Assembly (NCBI GenBank): GCA_025267735.1
Contig: CM046299.1
Span: 30,581,987 to 30,645,986, forward strand
Length of the DNA: 64,000 bases
Direction of reading: 5' to 3'
Origin: Mactra quadrangularis
Taxonomy: Eukaryota > Mollusca > Bivalvia > Venerida > Mactridae
The notes below the pieces were generated by a model. The model saw nothing but the letters and a program-made list of their open reading frames with translations. It did not search any database and was not told the DNA's origin. A program made the position numbers and the translations under genes. Positions 34,790 to 45,611 of this stretch are shown here, piece by piece. The stretch's first letter is position 1. Every line of letters begins with the position of its first letter.

Positions 34790-35860
34790 AACAAAAACTA
34801 AAAGCTCGGAGACACGACCTCGGGTTATAAACCTTTAGTTGTAACCAACAGACCCGAACTCCGACTAGTCGATGTCTCAGACAGAACCCGAAACAAAAGC
34901 AAACGTAGAAACTAAAACTAATATCCTAAAAACGCGATCTCGGGTTGTAAACCTTTGCTTGAAACCGAAAGACTCCGAGCCTGGACAAATCAATGTTTCA
35001 GCCACAACTCGGAGCTAAAGCAAAAGCCAAAGCCAATACTAATATCCCGAAACACAACCTCGGATTATAAAACGTATGTTGAAACCAACAGACCCCGAGT
35101 CCGGACAAGTCAATGTCTCACAAACAACTCGGAGCTAAAGCAAAAACCAAAATCAATAGTAATATCCCGAAACACAACCTCGGATTATAAAACGTATGTT
35201 AAAACCAACAGACCCCGAGTCCGGACAAGTCAATGTCTCAGGAACAACTCGGAGCTTAAACAATACCTAAGTTCGAAGACAACCTAGGGTTTTAAACGTA
35301 AGTTGAAACCAACAGATCCCGAGTCCGGACAAGTCATGTCTCAGGCACAACTCGGAACTAAAGCAAAACCAAAACTAAAACTAAAACTCCGAGCACAACC
35401 TCAGGTTATAAAACGTTCGTTGAAACCGACAGGCCCCGAGCCCGGACAAGTCTATGTACCAGGAACAACTCGGGACTAAAGCAAAAACCAAAGCTAATAT
35501 CCCGAAACACAACCTCGGGTTATAAAACGTATGTTGAAACCAACAGACCCCGAGCCCGGACAAGTCAATGTTCCAGAAACAACTCGGGCCTAAAGCAAAA
35601 ACTGAAACCAATACTCCGAAACACAACCTCGGATTATACCTTTGCTTGAAACCAACAGACCCCGAGTCCGGACAAGTCAATGTTCCAGGCACAACTCGGA
35701 GCTAAAGCAAAGCAGAAACCAATCCCGATACACTATCTCGGGTCATAGACTACTGCTTGGAACCAACAGTCCAAACACTCCTATACCACAAGGACGACCC
35801 GGAGCAGAAACAAAACCTCAAACGTTGGAGCAAAATCAATCTGTCAACTAAAATAACCTC
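34790..35860. repeat. 120-bp minisatellite, about nine copies
   Basis: AATATCCCGAAACACAACCT recurs exactly 120 bp apart at 35041 and 35161, with further diverged units on both sides. Units contain AAACCAACAGACCCCGAGT and CGGACAAGTCAATGT. Because the period is a multiple of three, repeated peptides appear in several frames (34955-35287 plus, 35381-35692 minus); these are not considered genes. The CG content is well above the flanks. Confidence 0.95.
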
Positions 35861-35894
35861 GGGTACGATACAAGGGATAGCCCAGGATAATCAC

Positions 35895-36170
35895 GCTTTA
35901 CCCCGCCGGTTCTGCCGCCAACGTTAACGTGCAAGAAAGCGCTTCTACCTTAGAGACAACCTACTAATTGCAATGATGCTGGAACGTCAGTACAGCAGAT
36001 AGCTCATACCCCGCCTGCCAAGCGTCGGCGATTTACCAGAAAATCCAGTTCTGCCACCAACGTCAACGAGCAGGAAGGTGCTTCCACTTAAACAACATAC
36101 TAATCGCAATGATGCTCTGTTGTCAGTACAGTGGATAGAACACACCTTGATCGAAAAGCGTCGGCAAATA
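35895..36170. repeat. Tandem pair, about 137-bp unit
   Basis: CCGGTTCTGCCGCCAACGTT at about 35905 recurs as CCAGTTCTGCCACCAACGTC at about 36042, followed by matching AATGATGCT and GTCAGTACAG blocks and AAGCGTCGGC. Confidence 0.85.
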
Positions 36171-37011
36171 AACAGTAGACCCGCGACTATCTTTCAGTCC
36201 AACCACCTCCACGAGCAGTCACCAACTTTCTGCTACCAAATGAAGTTTACACGCATTTATATACTATTGGACGAGTCAATTTTACAGAACAGTCCATTTA
36301 CAATCCGGAAGGTAAAACAAGTTAATTTTTAAAAAGGGAGATAATTTATATATTTTCCCTAGCTGACCTTTCCCAACACTATATGTAGATTTAAATTGAT
36401 AAAAACAAAGGTATAGATTTCCCTTAAAGTTCTGAGTAAATAGTTAAAAAGGCTTAATACTACATAGTCTTAGATAATCAAAACGTATCACAATTCTATA
36501 CATGACAGAGAAAGAAGAAAATTCACCAAAACATTCAATTTTAGTAAAGGGAGATAATTTGTCAAAACTATTCAACAAAGAAATTGTTCAAAGGCGATCT
36601 TGCATACAAAGAGAAAATGCTCTCGAAAAAGTCGCTGAACAAAATGACAATGCCGGTTCGTTTCAATATTTTCAAATTTAAAATATGTATGTTCCTTATC
36701 ATCAACCACATCTCCTGTGACAAATACTTACTAAGTCGAGCATGCTGTCTCCTCTGACAGCTCTTGTTATATTTTTACTGTCACATCTATACACTTAATG
36801 CATCACTTACAAAATATTTCAAAATTATTTGGAATTTATGGATATTTTGATATAATTAGTTACCCCACCCACTTCATAGATTTTTTCAATTTCAACAAAT
36901 GATAAACCCTTAATAAGGAAGTATTATGATATAAATGGTAACAATAAATTTTCATTTCTGACAGTTTGATAGACGTTATTGTCAAAGTACTTGAATACAT
37001 AATGTATTATG

Positions 37012-37328
37012 GTACAGGTCGTATTCTAGGTCATGCGTGTTTTTGTACTTTAAACAATGGACTAGCCCAATAAATAGGTGAATACGCTAGTGCATGAACA
37101 CCATTTTAATGTGTAGCCTTCCTAAACATCTGCTGATACCCGCTATTGACTATGCGCCAGCTTGATTATAGTCAACAATTTGTTCATGGCGGAGACGAGC
37201 TCATTCACACACCCTTTTTTACTATTTCACGGCCATTTTCTTATCATGTGACCTCATATGCATCGTTTTGATTGGCTTAAGGCAACCGGTGTCGACTACA
37301 AAATGTTCAAATCTTGATAATTGTTTAT
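37012..37328. repeat. Element-end module copy 3 plus dispersed repeat
   Basis: 37018-37110 holds GTATTCTAGGTCATGCGTGT, GGACTAGCCCA and GTGCATGAACACCATTTTAA, shared with 28.8 kb and inverted at 15.3 kb. 37180-37325 is the partner of 30695-30865. Confidence 0.75.
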
Positions 37329-37352
37329 ATCAACGCACCCAGGTGCGTTGAT
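37329..37352. repeat. Perfect 11-bp-arm hairpin
   Basis: ATCAACGCACC-CA-GGTGCGTTGAT. It follows directly on the dispersed repeat and may mark its end. Confidence 0.85.
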
Positions 37353-38345
37353 AATTAAATTTTAAGTTAAATTCTAGCAAGGGTCTATACATTATAGATC
37401 CTTATGGAACGGACAGACCCTGGTGAAAAACTAAAGTCGAAAGGAGAATTTTAAGACATTCAGAAGTACAAATGTAGCCTGGTTGTTTGGCATAGTCATT
37501 GTAAAGTGACCTTAACATAATAGATTATTTTTGTTGTACTATTTAATAATTGTAAATCTTAGTTAGTATTAACCTGGACCAGCAAGTTCTTTCTTATCAT
37601 TCTGAATATCACACAAATGTTTGAAATGCGAACGGTTTCTTTAAGATTATGCGCAGCTCAATTAGATGAACGATGTGTTAGGGGCATTACACTCAAAAAT
37701 GAATAAGCGTCTGTCTCGGCTGCATAATAAGACCCATAATCTTATACTTGGAGACGGCTTAACGTTTCATGTTTTATATAATGCATTGTGATGATGTAAA
37801 TAGTTTGAAATACATTGACTTTGATTGTATTTTGATTTTATCATTGCTTCTCTATGTCACGCCACCAACACATAGGGACCACAATGGAAATAAGGGCTTG
37901 CCCTTTTAGTGCTATCCCTGGTGTTGGTGTGCTTGTCATAGTAAATGACTACATGCTGTGATATATGATTTTGTAATTATGCTATGTGTACACTATGCCA
38001 AAAATATAATTATTATTATTATTATTGTTTGAAAGCTAATAACCTACATGTATTACAGATTCATTAACTTGTTTTACAATGAGGATGTAAAACGTTTATT
38101 TACTAGATTCTAGGGAGAGCTCCAATATGATAAATTGAGAGAAGATGGAGACTCTGTTAATCTCAAATTAAAACTGTAATAATTTTATTAAACGATGTTT
38201 CACATAAACCGTTGAAAACAGGTTTCGAAATTAACTTTTTGATGTTCAGACCTGCTGAAAAATATACTAGATTGGATTCCTTTAGAAATGTATTCAAGAT
38301 CGCCCCATAATAGATATCAAATACAAAGTGCATATTATTAGTTAT
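37353..38345. other. Unassigned sequence
   Basis: No gene is recognised. An ATT run is at 38006-38028. The tract TCTCGGCTGCATAATAAG and surroundings have no partner in the window. Confidence 0.45.
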
Positions 38346-38470
38346 AAAGATTTTTGACGGTGTATATGGGTCCTTATACCCCGAGAGCACATATACCCCG
38401 AGGCGTCAGCCGAGGGATTATATGTAGCTTCGAGGGGTATAAGGACCCATATACACCGTCAGAAATCTTT
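38346..38470. repeat. 125-nt hairpin with 40-bp arms
   Basis: The left arm, with GACGGTGTATATGGGTCCTT and ATACCCCGAG, is complemented by CGAGGGGTATAAGGACCCAT and ATACACCGTC at the right, with one mismatch (TTTTTGAC versus GTCAGAAA). Within the loop ATATACCCCGAGG recurs. A related fragment, CACACGGTGTATATGG, lies at 39231. Confidence 0.9.
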
Positions 38471-39357
38471 ATTACGATTTTATAATACTTCAAATCCCTT
38501 TAAAATCGGTCGGGAGCTCTAAAACCTACAAAAAACCAAATGCAGTATTTTAGTTTAATTTCCCCGTGGCGCACCCCAATTGCTTTTGACTACGTTTGTT
38601 CATGACGTCATACTGGCGACCGTGTTATGAAGTTGATAGTATTTATCCCCGCGTCGGATATTTTCGTGGGTATAAGGACAATGTCGCTGACGTAACGAAT
38701 ATTTTTCAGAAAATTAATAAAAAGCAATAAAGTTTAAATAAACCAATGATTTACCTACATAATAGAATAATTTTTAACACATGACCTAATTTCAATATAA
38801 ATAAACGATGTACATACCTTCCGGTACTAAAGCAGAGCTAGCATTTATCTACGAGGGGTATTTTCGTGGGTCACATTGTGTTGCTGATTAAAGTGTTTTT
38901 AAAGAATTAAATCCATACTGTTTTAACATTAAATCCATTTTTACCAAAAGCACAATCCATTGGGATGTTGGAGTTGTGAAGCGTCAAATTTTGGACCCTA
39001 GGTTTACATTATTGTGAGTAATAGATTTGTTATTATGTTGAAATTCTGCTGTACATGTACAACGTTATTTTATAAAGAACTGGACATCGATATGTCTTAT
39101 TTGCTTACAAATGTTAAGATTACAAAGAAAAACATTTTCGAATCGATGAACAAAATGGCGGACATTTGACAAGAATTTATGTTGCATCATTATGAGAGGC
39201 TACCCGAAGGGACACGGTATATATGAACTCACACACGGTGTATATGGATTTTTTTCGCACACCCGATCAGCCAATCAAGAGCCGTCAATTTTTTTTGAAG
39301 TATTATAATACAGCTTATAACGGACCAGTAAGAACTGAAGTAAAAGATCAGCGAATA
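38471..39357. other. Unassigned; scattered relatives of the 38.3-kb hairpin
   Basis: Short echoes of the hairpin (TCGTGGGTATAAGGAC near 38663, GAGGGGTATTTTCGTGGGT near 38853, CACGGTGTATATGG at 39233) suggest a decayed element of about 0.9 kb bounded by it. GAAGTATTATAATAC at 39298 mirrors TATAATACTTCAAA at 38481. Confidence 0.5.
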
Positions 39358-39530
39358 TTAAAGTTGAGGCCACACCAAATTGATCATGTGTTCTACGGAT
39401 TTTTCTGGAAAATAATGGGGCGAGCGAGCGAAGAAACTAAAAAAATCTTTATATAGTGTTTGGAACAAATTTTTATTTGCGAGCGAGGAAATAAAATTAT
39501 TTTTGGTAAAAGTCGTCAAAATTAAGGTGC
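39358..39530. repeat. Dispersed repeat (inverted relative at 54.9 kb)
   Basis: CACACCAAATTGATCATGTG through GGGGCGAGCGAGCGAAG corresponds, inverted, to 54905-54990 (CGCTCGCTAGCTCC...GATCAATTTGTTGTGG). Confidence 0.6.
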
Positions 39531-39593
39531 GAGCCAATCCATAGATCACATCATCAAGTAGTTGTGGCCTAAGCCATTCTGTATATAACATAC

Positions 39594-39786
39594 CTGTAAC
39601 ACCTACTATACATCCAAAGACAAATAATTTACACCACATAATGAAGCCTTGCCGCTCTCGACGGGGTTGCACAAACTGACTCTTGTTCTTGTCTAACTGA
39701 CGATAACGACAAGCGAATCTTTTTATACCGTACCCATACTCGGCATTTCTCGTGAACATCCGTGACAGTTCCGAGCATGAAAACAA
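39594..39786 (-). CDS. Possible small exon with a membrane segment, weak
   Basis: The minus-strand frame from 39786 is open into the adjacent repeat. An internal ATG at 39639 would give MWCKLFVFGCIVGVTG, hydrophobic and signal-anchor-like, ending at CAG|GTATGT, a strong 5' splice-site match at 39593. Alternatively the frame continues unspliced as 'MLYTEWLRPQLLDDVIYG'. I do not recognise a family, and the downstream part is repeat-derived. It may be a first coding exon or chance. Confidence 0.25.
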
Positions 39787-40170
39787 ATGAAATTAATGAC
39801 GAACTTTGGGCGTGATATGACAGTTATTATTGCAAAAATAGTCTGCACGAATTAATTAACGACAAAAATACATGAATAATCATGAACAGTATACAATGGT
39901 TGTCACAGTGAATCTTACTTGTTTCTAATTAGCTAGTCAGTCACACACAACTGAACAAATAATAACTTGTTATAAATCAATTTCGTAAACATGGCATGTT
40001 TTGTACTGTTAATTTGGACTTATCCTTTTTTGGGGAAACACAAGTCCGTGCTATTTTGGTACAGTTTCAAAGTATTTAATTCTTAAAACAAATTTAAAGG
40101 TTTAGTTCTCTTCGTCACTACTTTTTTATCTAAATTTTGAAAACTGTTTTTTTCAATCGATGATAATATA

Positions 40171-40745
40171 CTGAAAGGATAAAGAAACGCAGGGTAACAT
40201 TTGTTCCGATATTTTGAAAACGTGTTCTCCAAAAAAGTGAAACTTTGTGGATTGAGTAAAATTAGATCATATTACACCCTAGTATCCCCTTCTTACAGCA
40301 GCATAATCTAACCCTCCAGTAGGATAATGTTAGGCCCCACGTAGCAAGGATTTGCCAAGTCTTTGTGGCCAATAACAACATTCAACCACTATATTGGCCG
40401 CCATATAGCCCTGATTTGTCCCAGATTGAGCATCTTTGGGACCAGTTAAATAGACATCTTTGAAAGCGCCAGCCACCCCCTGCTACTCGAGAGCAGTTGA
40501 CCAGGGCTCTGATTGAAGAGTGGGACAACATCCCCATAAGACGGGTAAACGCGCTCATGAACTCTATGACCAGAAGAATAAGGGCTGTGACCACAGCAAA
40601 CGACGGACACACAAGATATTGATGACTCAGATCAATTTCAAAATCCTATGGGTCCATTCAATTTAATCGTCAGTATCTCTAAACCCTTCGATATCATACT
40701 AAATTTCTGGTTTAAATTTTACCCTGCGTTTCTTTATCCTTTCAG
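40171..40745 (+). mobile_element. Internally deleted Tc1-like transposon with intact termini
   Basis: Perfect inverted ends start CTGAAAGGATAAAGAAACGC and continue to AGGGT (25 bp). TA flanks both (40169-40170, 40746-40747). Only the C-terminal third of the transposase gene remains between them, so the copy is nonautonomous, but its ends are still mobilisable in principle by a related transposase. Confidence 0.9.
40295..40621 (+). pseudogene. Tc1-like transposase C-terminal fragment
   Basis: It reads QQHNLTLQ, a stop in place of the usual residue before DN, then ARPHVARICQ, 'NNNIQPLYWPPYSPDLSQ' and IEHLWDQL, ending with a run to TGA at about 40620. DN (second catalytic Asp of the DDE triad) and IEHLW (third acidic residue, Glu) are visible. 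The first catalytic Asp and the DNA-binding N-terminus are deleted. PDLSQIEH replaces the common PDLNPIEH. One stop and a probable frame change after DQLNRHL show decay. The minus-strand relic at 9420 is a relative. Confidence 0.85.
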
Positions 40746-40747
40746 TA

Positions 40748-42233
40748 TAGTAACATTTTTATGGACTGTTATATTTATCTTAGGAACACAACACTTAACA
40801 ACTAGCTAAACTGCCCCTTTTGCCAATTATTTTTTCTGTCAAAATATTAAGATTCATTTCTTTTTTATTTATTTGGTAATTTCAATTTCAATTGTTTTGT
40901 TATTCAGTAAGCAGATCTATTTATATTCATGTGTTGACATATATATAAAAGTCTGAACCTCAGAGGATTTTATTTGCTGTTTTCAACAAAACAATTGAAT
41001 GAATGATTCTATTTCTAATGTACTTGGTTCAATTTGAAGGACTAGTACACATTCCTGTCCAGTTTCACGTGTTTTATGTGTGTCACATGAATCTTAGAAT
41101 CAATAACTGCCATTTCAGATGTAAACCCATATGACAATATAGATCTATATTGTAAGATATTAGATTTCTTTCGAATGAAACAATTGGCTAAACATCATAC
41201 GTAATGGAGTGATCAGTCTTCTAGACCGGAATTATTGCCGATTGTTCTAAAATCGTCTGATTTTAACGAGATTGTGTGTATTAACAGTGAATGACTGATC
41301 TTTTTATAATATAATAAATTTGTACTTATGATATACCCTGTTTGCTTCTATTTCCGCGGTACTTACCAAACAAACATTCTTAGTAACAAAATAAAAGCTT
41401 ATCTTTTCAAAATCAGTTTATTCAGTTTATTCTTTTGCATCTATTGCAGCGAATATTGGCTTTGCATTATTTATTCGAAAATAACGAATTTTATATATGT
41501 TGACGAACTCTATTTGACCTTCTACTTTTTCTGAAGACTGATTCTATTTCCACGGTATCTAAAATCCTATGCCATACTGTAAAATGTTAGAGTATTGGTT
41601 GAAATAATTCGCTAAAATGATAAGGAGATTCTTTTCTACACATTTGCACTTAACATTTTGAAAACTATCATAACGAAAAGGAATCATTCACGTTGAAGAA
41701 TAAAGGGTGTGTGTTTTTAATTCAACAATGTGAAATCAGTTTGATAAATTGATTTTCTTTGTAAAACACTTTGGCAAAGACAATGCATCTTAGAGAAAAC
41801 AGTCCCATATACATTCGGCAATAAAAATATGTCAATTTGTTTTCCTAGGTGGCGCTGTGGGGTGTTTTTACTGAAAAACGGAAATACCGCGATTCCAAAA
41901 TTAACGCAAAAATAGAAGCAACGAGTAAGTCTATGTCCTTGACAACACATGTATGTATCCAATTTTATTATTATAACGTATACAACATATCACATGACTA
42001 AACTTAGTGTACTGTTATCACGATAAAAGTGATACTACGTTATAATAATAATAATTCATGTGATATCATATCAATAAATTCACTGATTTAAATATTAGCT
42101 ATCTTTAATTAAACTGTAAAACAGATGAATATCGTGTGACAAGTTAATGTTAATCTGGTTCCTACTGGTTAATTTTGTATAGTTCAATGTCTATAACTCC
42201 AGACTGGGTTTAAACACTGTGATATAATTGTAG
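40748..42233. other. Unassigned AT-rich sequence
   Basis: No protein-like frame is seen. Near 41960-42060 a loose inverted pair (ATTATTATAACGTATAC and TACGTTATAATAATAAT) occurs. Confidence 0.45.
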
Positions 42234-42826
42234 TGCCGTTAAACGTCGCAACGTCGCTAAACGTCGCAATCGCACTGCCGGTAAACGTCGCAACGCCGCT
42301 AAACGTCGCAAAAAATCGACTTACGTTAAACGTCGCAACACTAACGCTAAACGTAGGAAGGTATGGTATCGAGCCTTATCAACACGCAAGTGTTAAATAT
42401 AACGAATATGACCTCTGAGCAACCACTCTTAGACTCGTAGCAACCATCAAAATATCCTTATCGACCATCTTTTGGTCCAAAGCAACCACTCTTACACCCT
42501 ATGTCAATCGCCATAAGGTCCAAAGAATCAACTATACCGTCCATAGCAACCAATTGGAGTTCCATTCCAACCGTTATTACACCTTTATCATTTATTTAAA
42601 TGTCAAATGCAATAACATTTGCGGCCAAAAACTTTATTTCATTGTCTTTCGTTTATCATCTTCAGATCAAATTTCAAGATTAGTCAATTTGGATTGGTTC
42701 TAGATTGACAAGTACTATAGAGGCCTTATTCATGCATTAGCAGTGTTGCGAGGTTTAGCGATGAATGCAGCGCCGCTAAACGTCGCAACGCTGCTAAACG
42801 TCGCAATCAACTCTAAACGTCGTAGT
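42234..42826 (+). mobile_element. GTCGCAACG-bordered element, copy A
   Basis: Both borders are arrays of a GC-rich motif, TAAACGTCGCAACGCCGC (about 18 bp), five to six units at 42235-42357 and three at 42767-42826, in the same orientation. The AT-rich core contains repeated AGCAACCA/GGTCCAAAG motifs. Copy B lies inverted at 45612-46262 with matching core blocks (AGCAACCACTCTT / AAGAGTGGTTGCT; CATAAGGTCCAAA / TTTGGACCTTATG). No coding sequence. Same-orientation border repeats are unlike ordinary TIR elements. Confidence 0.8.
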
Positions 42827-45611
42827 TGATCTAAGGAAAATTGTATATTTGTACAGCTCTGTGTGTGTTTTTTCTACTTAATCCAGATTTAAATCACTGA
42901 AGTGAAACTGAAGTCTGCTTGCTCTATATATATGTATAATGTGACGTAACAGTTCGAATCCTGGGATAGTCTGCTTAAGAAGAAATCTAGTAGTTGTATT
43001 AAGTGATCAAAATCACTGCATCTTTCTTATGATGCGTTCGTCAGGATGACACCACTGTATTTAAGTTATACAGAACTATGAACTTATGAAATAAGTAAAA
43101 GAATATAATAAAAATATTAAGAACAAAGATCTAGTAAAACTAAGACTCAAGTTTAATATGTAACTAAAAGATGTGACAAAGTTTAAGTATTTAAACAAGT
43201 TTCCAAAGTTATCAAATAATACCAAAATAATATCAAATAACATCATCAAATACAGCCTAAATAAAATGATCTTAATGGCAATAAGGCTAAATGTGAGGCA
43301 AAATAACTTAAACTAAGTCTAATCACATGATATGACAAAAATGAGCTAAAACTAACAAAATAACACACTAAAGTACTAAATATATACATAATATATACAA
43401 AATAAGATGGTACTCAATATTTAATTAAAGCTACATAGTTCTTAAACTAAATATTAAATATCAAATGAGTCTGAGAGATCTTACAAAAATATGACAGTCC
43501 AATGTAAACAATAGATCTAAAAATAGAATTCAAGATGGCTGCCAATTAGCAAGAAATGATCAAAGGTTCTTAATTAAATCAATTAAACCTAGTTAAAACA
43601 ATAATCTAAATAAAATTAAACTATACCTTTAACTTACTTAAACAATTACTTAAAGTACAAAAATGCTCCAAAAATACTTAAGTATAAATATTAAAAATAA
43701 TTAATTAATTACTAATTAATGCTAGAGAGAGATTTTGAGTTCCTTCCAATTCAAGTGCTAATCTCAGACTAAAGGTTTTTCAGCTCTGCACTCATATTTA
43801 TAAGCTTAGACAGGACAGGTGCTGACACCTATTAATTATTCAAGGAAAGTAACTCTGCTATAAACCCCTAAACAAAGAAAGTCTTCTTTGTTCTATATAA
43901 AAGGGAGATAACTCTTACAGAATACCCTAATTACTAGTGGCTGTTCCATCAATGGGAATAATGATATTTCTAATCCTTAGTAATTGAACAATGATACAAA
44001 ATACAAGTTTTAATATAAGTATAAACCTAAAATATAAATATTCTGACATAGATATGAAGTTAATAAGTCAATAAAACAATTATGAAGTGATTTATAACAG
44101 TTATAGTGACTTTAAACAACAGTATACCCCAAAATAAAGGGTTAGGTCTAAAACTCTGACCACTTAACAATAAGATTAAGTAAGAAGTAAATAGTAGCTC
44201 ATTTGAGTCTGTATGACTCAAGAAGGCAAGTTAAAGTATTCAAAACTCTTAATTACTATTATAAATACAAATACAACATAATACAGTATGTTTTAAACTA
44301 CAAGAATATGAAATGGGCCTTTAATCATTCACATAGAAAATTTGCTATGGAAACCTTAGATATTTACAAAGGGAAGTTATTCTGTCGAATTGATAAAAGT
44401 AGATCTACCTTTAAAGTTAACTTGTGCCCTTAATAATACAATATTTTAATTATTATTTCTCAATAAATGACTTCCATTATGTAATATTGCCTAGCTTAAA
44501 TCCAACTTTACAACATCACCAATTCATCAAAATACATTAACACACATTTCGACACTACGTATTGTATTTGATAGGAAAAGCTATATTGAGAAAGTCAACA
44601 TAAAGACCTTTGTAAACTATGAGCAAACGTATATTTAATATCTAGACTGGAGATCAGCTGTCAATTCAACTGTATAAATGTGGAGCAAGAGCTATGTGAG
44701 GTCTTTCATTAGGCATCGGTTTCGCGAAAAAAAACTTAACTTTGTACTCAAATTCATTTTTATTTGTTCAGGACGTCAGTCCTGAACAAATATTTTTACC
44801 GTATTTTAGACCCTTTCCCATATTGAAAATTTACCGAATCCAGAAGTAGTCCCTCAGTATATAAGTATAGAGCAATTAAAAATGATCGTCTGCTATAACA
44901 GGCGCAATAATTCCTGAAATACACTTGTTAATCGGTTTATACTGAAGCGCATGTATTATAGCTTATGAGTTAAGCGTCTCAGTTGAGCTCTTTACGTCGT
45001 ATTATGTAATACATGTAGAATGGTATGAACTAGTCAGTCACGACCCGTCGTTTGTACCAGTTGTCAGAAGAGATGTTACATCTTTTTATGTAATAGAATG
45101 GTTCTATAAGAAGAATTTAAAGATCGTAGTTGATAACTTTGGATGATGTCTGATTAGTGGACTTCATTTATTTAAACATACAGATGCAGTAGAATAAATG
45201 TGCATAAATGATAACTTTAAAACGGCAATTATTGCATTGTTCTAAGAATGACCTCCTTGGAGTGCTGTGATTGTGCGAAAACAAATCAAAAGTGTGTTCG
45301 CCTGTCCGGTTTACCTGCTGTATCTATAGGTCGATTGTTGGAAGTGTTTTGAACCGGAACAATGCTGTCCTACCTATCAAACTAATATCCCTGAACTGTT
45401 CTTTGTGTACAAACGTTTTTGGAGCCGGAAATCTCATTTTACTTTTTAAACCCGAACAAATTCAGTGTCTTTAGCGCTTTGATTTATCATTAGTTTACTT
45501 ATTTAATCAATTTAGCAATAGATATAGAATCATTTGAAACTCCAATAATTGTTTAAAAGCTATATTATACAAAATACAAATTGATGAATGTGTTTGGATA
45601 AGGTTTAACGG
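42827..45611. other. Unassigned AT-rich interval between inverted copies
   Basis: 43080-44230 is very A-rich on this strand with little G, as retrotransposon UTRs can be, but has no domain. A B-box-like AGTTCGAATCCTGG is at 42951 without an A box. A 14-bp-arm hairpin sits at 44761-44792. 45395-45485 is the relative of 10425-10550. No gene is recognised. Confidence 0.45.
44761..44792. repeat. Perfect hairpin, 14-bp arms
   Basis: TATTTGTTCAGGAC, loop GTCA, GTCCTGAACAAATA. Confidence 0.9.

Larger units (their letters stand above)
34376..36379. mobile_element. LTR-like unit with two internal minisatellites, nested in the Helentron-like element
   Basis: It starts TGTAACGTGTCCGC, the same opening as the unit at 297, and TATAT flanks both sides (34371-34375 and 36380-36384). 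The right end reads CCCAACAC, so the terminal CA is imperfect. The order is a GC-rich head, a 120-bp minisatellite, a 137-bp tandem pair, CGCATTTATATACTATTGG (promoter-like), then AAAGGGAGATAATTT. No coding domains are present. The parallel layout with 297-1325 supports one family of large noncoding LTRs. The end at 36379 is less secure than the start. Confidence 0.45.
33564..36767 (+). mobile_element. Helentron-like nonautonomous rolling-circle element (itself interrupted)
   Basis: Boundaries come from the uninterrupted copy at 22925. The 5' end begins AGCTCGACTT. Its inverse AAGTCGAGC lies not at the 3' end but at 36733-36741, followed by a 6-bp stem hairpin GCTGTC-TCCTCT-GACAGC (36744-36761) and a short tail TCTTGT. 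The insertion lies within a T run, with no target duplication visible. Asymmetric inverted repeats, a 3'-proximal hairpin, insertion between T residues and internal tandem repeats are the signature described for Helentrons (DINE-1-like). No Rep/helicase is encoded. Subtracting the nested 2.0-kb LTR-like unit leaves about 1.2 kb. Confidence 0.7.
33005..36898. mobile_element. Long-TIR fold-back element copy 2, interrupted
   Basis: The left arm begins near GAAATGAAAACATTTAACC (about 33020) and matches the inverted sequence at 33400-33545. 33136-33563 and 36768-36898 together align to copy 1 at 22500-23038. The two parts are separated by a 3.2-kb insertion at 33564-36767, absent in copy 1 where the sequence runs GTTGAGTTTTTTTATATTTT. 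Confidence 0.85.

Noticed and set aside
34955..35287. 110-codon frame with a repeated peptide
   Set aside because: Produced by the 120-bp minisatellite, whose period is a multiple of three; the opposite strand gives a similar repeated frame at 35381-35692.
42233..42418. 61-codon frame with a repeated LNVA-type peptide
   Set aside because: Translation of the GTCGCAACG border array; not conserved as protein in the inverted copy.
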